Positions 62,447-64,000 of a stretch of 64,000 nt of DNA are shown piece by piece. Source of the DNA: Deltaproteobacteria bacterium (GTDB lineage: Bacteria; Myxococcota_C; UBA6777); contig PCBK01000016.1 of NCBI GenBank assembly GCA_002731275.1, positions 1 to 64,000 of the forward strand. The letters run 5' to 3'. The translations under genes and the position numbers were made by a program. How positions within the stretch are numbered: position 1 is the first letter of the stretch; every line of letters starts with the position of its first letter. The notes beneath the pieces were generated by a model. The model was not told the DNA's origin and ran no database searches. It was given only the letters and a program-made list of their open reading frames with translations.

Positions 62447-64000
62447 TTATTGCCAGTTGGCTTTGACGAGGGCAAGTGGTTCGTTGTTGCCGCTTTTGAT
62501 GGAGACGGGGATTTCGAGGCGCTTTTTGGCGGTGTTGTTGTTGGTAAAGACGATGCGATGCCGTCCGACCTTGAGTTTGATGCGTTTGGGTGTTTGCCCG
62601 AGGTTTTGACCCCTGATAAAGATCTGTGCGGGAGGTCTTGAGGAGACGAAAATGATACCGTATTGAGCCTCTTTGGGCTTTTGGCAATTGACGATAAATT
62701 TTCTGTACGGATCGAGTGGGAAGCTGACTTTGAACTCTTGTGCTTTGCTACCATCTTTTGGAACGATTTTGACCGTATATTCGCGTTTGATACTGAGTCG
62801 GTCTTTCTTCCAGGGTTTTCCAGATCGCAAGACGCCTCTTCTGCGATTGTTCAGGTAGATTTTGGCTTCGCCTTGTGCTCGACATCGAAGCTCGATACTT
62901 GCGCGTGTCCTTGGGAGTTTGACTTTGAACGTTTTGCGTTCGTTGCGTTTGAGGGAGATCACCTGTTCCCAGGGTTTATGTCCTTGCATCAGTACACGGA
63001 CGGAACGTTTTCCGGAGAACACTTTGTACGTTCCAGGAGTTGTCGTTGCTTGTCGGTCGCCATCGATAAATACGACAGCACCTTTTGGGTTGGACTCGAT
63101 GATGAGGTGTGCGATCATCGGTTTCATTTTGATGAGCGTACTGAGTGTGGAGTCCATCTGGATTTTAAAGCGTTTTTTCTCTGTTTGGTACCCTGGTTTT
63201 TTGATCTGTAGGGTGTATTTGCCTTCTTTGCGTATGATCAACATCATACGACGACTTCCGACTTTTTGAACATCCTTTGCGGGCATGGGGGCGTCGTTAA
63301 GCAAGAACTGTAAGTCATTTGTGTCGACGTTGAAGATGAAAGTCACCTTACCTGGCTCTTCCACGATGGGGTTGGGGGGAGGTCCACCATTCCCTTTAAA
63401 CGCCATGTAGAGTCCAAAACTGGCACCCGCGAGGACAATTGCGATCAAGGCTCCGAGCAAAATGATTTTGAGTTTCGAAGGACCGCTCTCTTCGATACCA
63501 CCTATGTCGATGATGGTATCCTGCTCTCCATCGGAAGAGAAACCTTGTATTTTTTCGATTTCATCGTGTGTCCCGCCGAGATTGTATGAATTGTCTTGTG
63601 CACCAGGGAGGTATTCACCTGTAAGAGGCGAAGAGTCTGGTCCTGATGGCATTGAGGGCTCTGGTGGAGGCGGTGGTTTGAAGGCTGAGGCCACGTCCTG
63701 TCCGAGCATTGTCGGATCATCATCATCATCATTCACATATGTATTTGGAAAACCACCAGCTTGTGGTGGAAGAGGGGGTTGGGGTGGCGGTTGGTTTGTT
63801 GGGTACGCGCCTGAATGTGATGAGTGGGATGATGTTTGTTGGGGAAAACCCGAAGGATTGGGGGGAGGAGGTGGAGGTGCGCCGACAAAAGAGCTTGGTC
63901 CACTGCCATGACGTTGCTGTTGATGTGCGTGGCTATCCCAACCCGCTGTCGCGTTATTCATTGCAGGAGGTTGGGTCTCTTCGGGGGCATTTGTGAAGTA
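62447..64000 (-). CDS. TM/PEGA-domain protein, probably the C-terminal part of a Ser/Thr kinase; cut by window edge
   Basis: The frame is open to base 64000. An ATG at 63961 exists but has no purine-rich site before it and would begin inside a Pro/Gln/His-rich linker, so the true start is probably beyond the window. Visible order: Pro-rich linker (PPPPPPNPSG, NQPPPQPPLPP), acidic segment, one membrane span (IILLGALIAIVLAGASFGLYMAF), then about four PEGA-type beta units (LIIRKEGKYTLQIKKPGYQ; SNPKGAVVFIDGDRQA; ...YLNNRRRGVL; SSRPPAQIFIRGQNLGQTPKRI). This is the usual C-terminal half of myxobacterial kinase-TM-PEGA proteins; the kinase itself is not seen. Confidence 0.75.
   Translation of the reverse strand, partial: YFTNAPEETQPPAMNNATAGWDSHAHQQQRHGSGPSSFVGAPPPPPPNPSGFPQQTSSHSSHSGAYPTNQPPPQPPLPPQAGGFPNTYVNDDDDDPTMLGQDVASAFKPPPPPEPSMPSGPDSSPLTGEYLPGAQDNSYNLGGTHDEIEKIQGFSSDGEQDTIIDIGGIEESGPSKLKIILLGALIAIVLAGASFGLYMAFKGNGGPPPNPIVEEPGKVTFIFNVDTNDLQFLLNDAPMPAKDVQKVGSRRMMLIIRKEGKYTLQIKKPGYQTEKKRFKIQMDSTLSTLIKMKPMIAHLIIESNPKGAVVFIDGDRQATTTPGTYKVFSGKRSVRVLMQGHKPWEQVISLKRNERKTFKVKLPRTRASIELRCRAQGEAKIYLNNRRRGVLRSGKPWKKDRLSIKREYTVKIVPKDGSKAQEFKVSFPLDPYRKFIVNCQKPKEAQYGIIFVSSRPPAQIFIRGQNLGQTPKRIKLKVGRHRIVFTNNNTAKKRLEIPVSIKSGNNEPLALVKANWQ

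Overview
The window looks like a chromosomal segment of a Myxococcota-like (deltaproteobacterial-type) Gram-negative bacterium of about 50% G+C. The evidence is a set of traits rather than one marker: two eukaryote-type Ser/Thr kinases and several other PEGA-domain proteins, a Cys-Ser-Cys/transmembrane/Arg tail on a secreted peptidase that resembles the MYXO-CTERM sorting signal, a MopE-like CDGVDxNCDG motif, OmpA-domain/TPR giants, and a candidate LexA box in the lexA promoter that resembles the Myxococcus consensus. No rRNA, tRNA or CRISPR array was seen.

Layout. 1-1400: the 3' end of a TnpB-like nuclease gene followed by a non-coding tail with two hairpins. 1427-4738: tex and a WD40 protein. 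4739-10627: an envelope block (an uncharacterised secreted protein, an LpxR-like lipid A deacylase and an M14 carboxypeptidase), bracketed by two copies of a roughly 169-bp structured repeat, each preceded by a shared 23-bp motif. 10628-15331: a 1567-residue TPR/OmpA-like protein. 15504-23013: lon, a duplicated-Cys secreted protein, a TetR regulator, a small membrane protein, a lipase-maturation-factor-like protein and a DUF3891 protein. 23074-28308: a PQ-rich protein with a weakly RecT-like head, hsp33, a condensation-type acyltransferase and an FGE-sulfatase-fold secreted protein.

28551-40803 is a single 12-kb nuoA-B-CD-G-H-I-J-K-L-M-N operon behind a good sigma70-type promoter. It has no nuoE or nuoF, and its NuoG is short. 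Fe-S cluster cysteines are preserved, but residues regarded as essential for quinone binding and proton transfer are replaced in NuoA, NuoCD, NuoH, NuoK and NuoL, while NuoM and NuoN mostly keep theirs. This divergent complex I is the most striking content of the window.

41201-51282: two Ser/Thr kinases alternate with secreted partners: a kinase-PEGA-FGE fusion, a beta-helix lipoprotein carrying six copies of an AVNINNQH motif, a kinase-TM-PEGA protein, a TPR-PEGA-TM protein and a MopE-motif lipoprotein. 51305-62149: a TrpD-like transferase with a crystallin-J1-annotated family partner, a small membrane protein, a Nudix hydrolase, enolase, B12-dependent methionine synthase and lexA on the minus strand, then two overlapping TPR/TM-hairpin genes. 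62447-64000 is the C-terminal part of a TM/PEGA protein running off the window edge, possibly another kinase.
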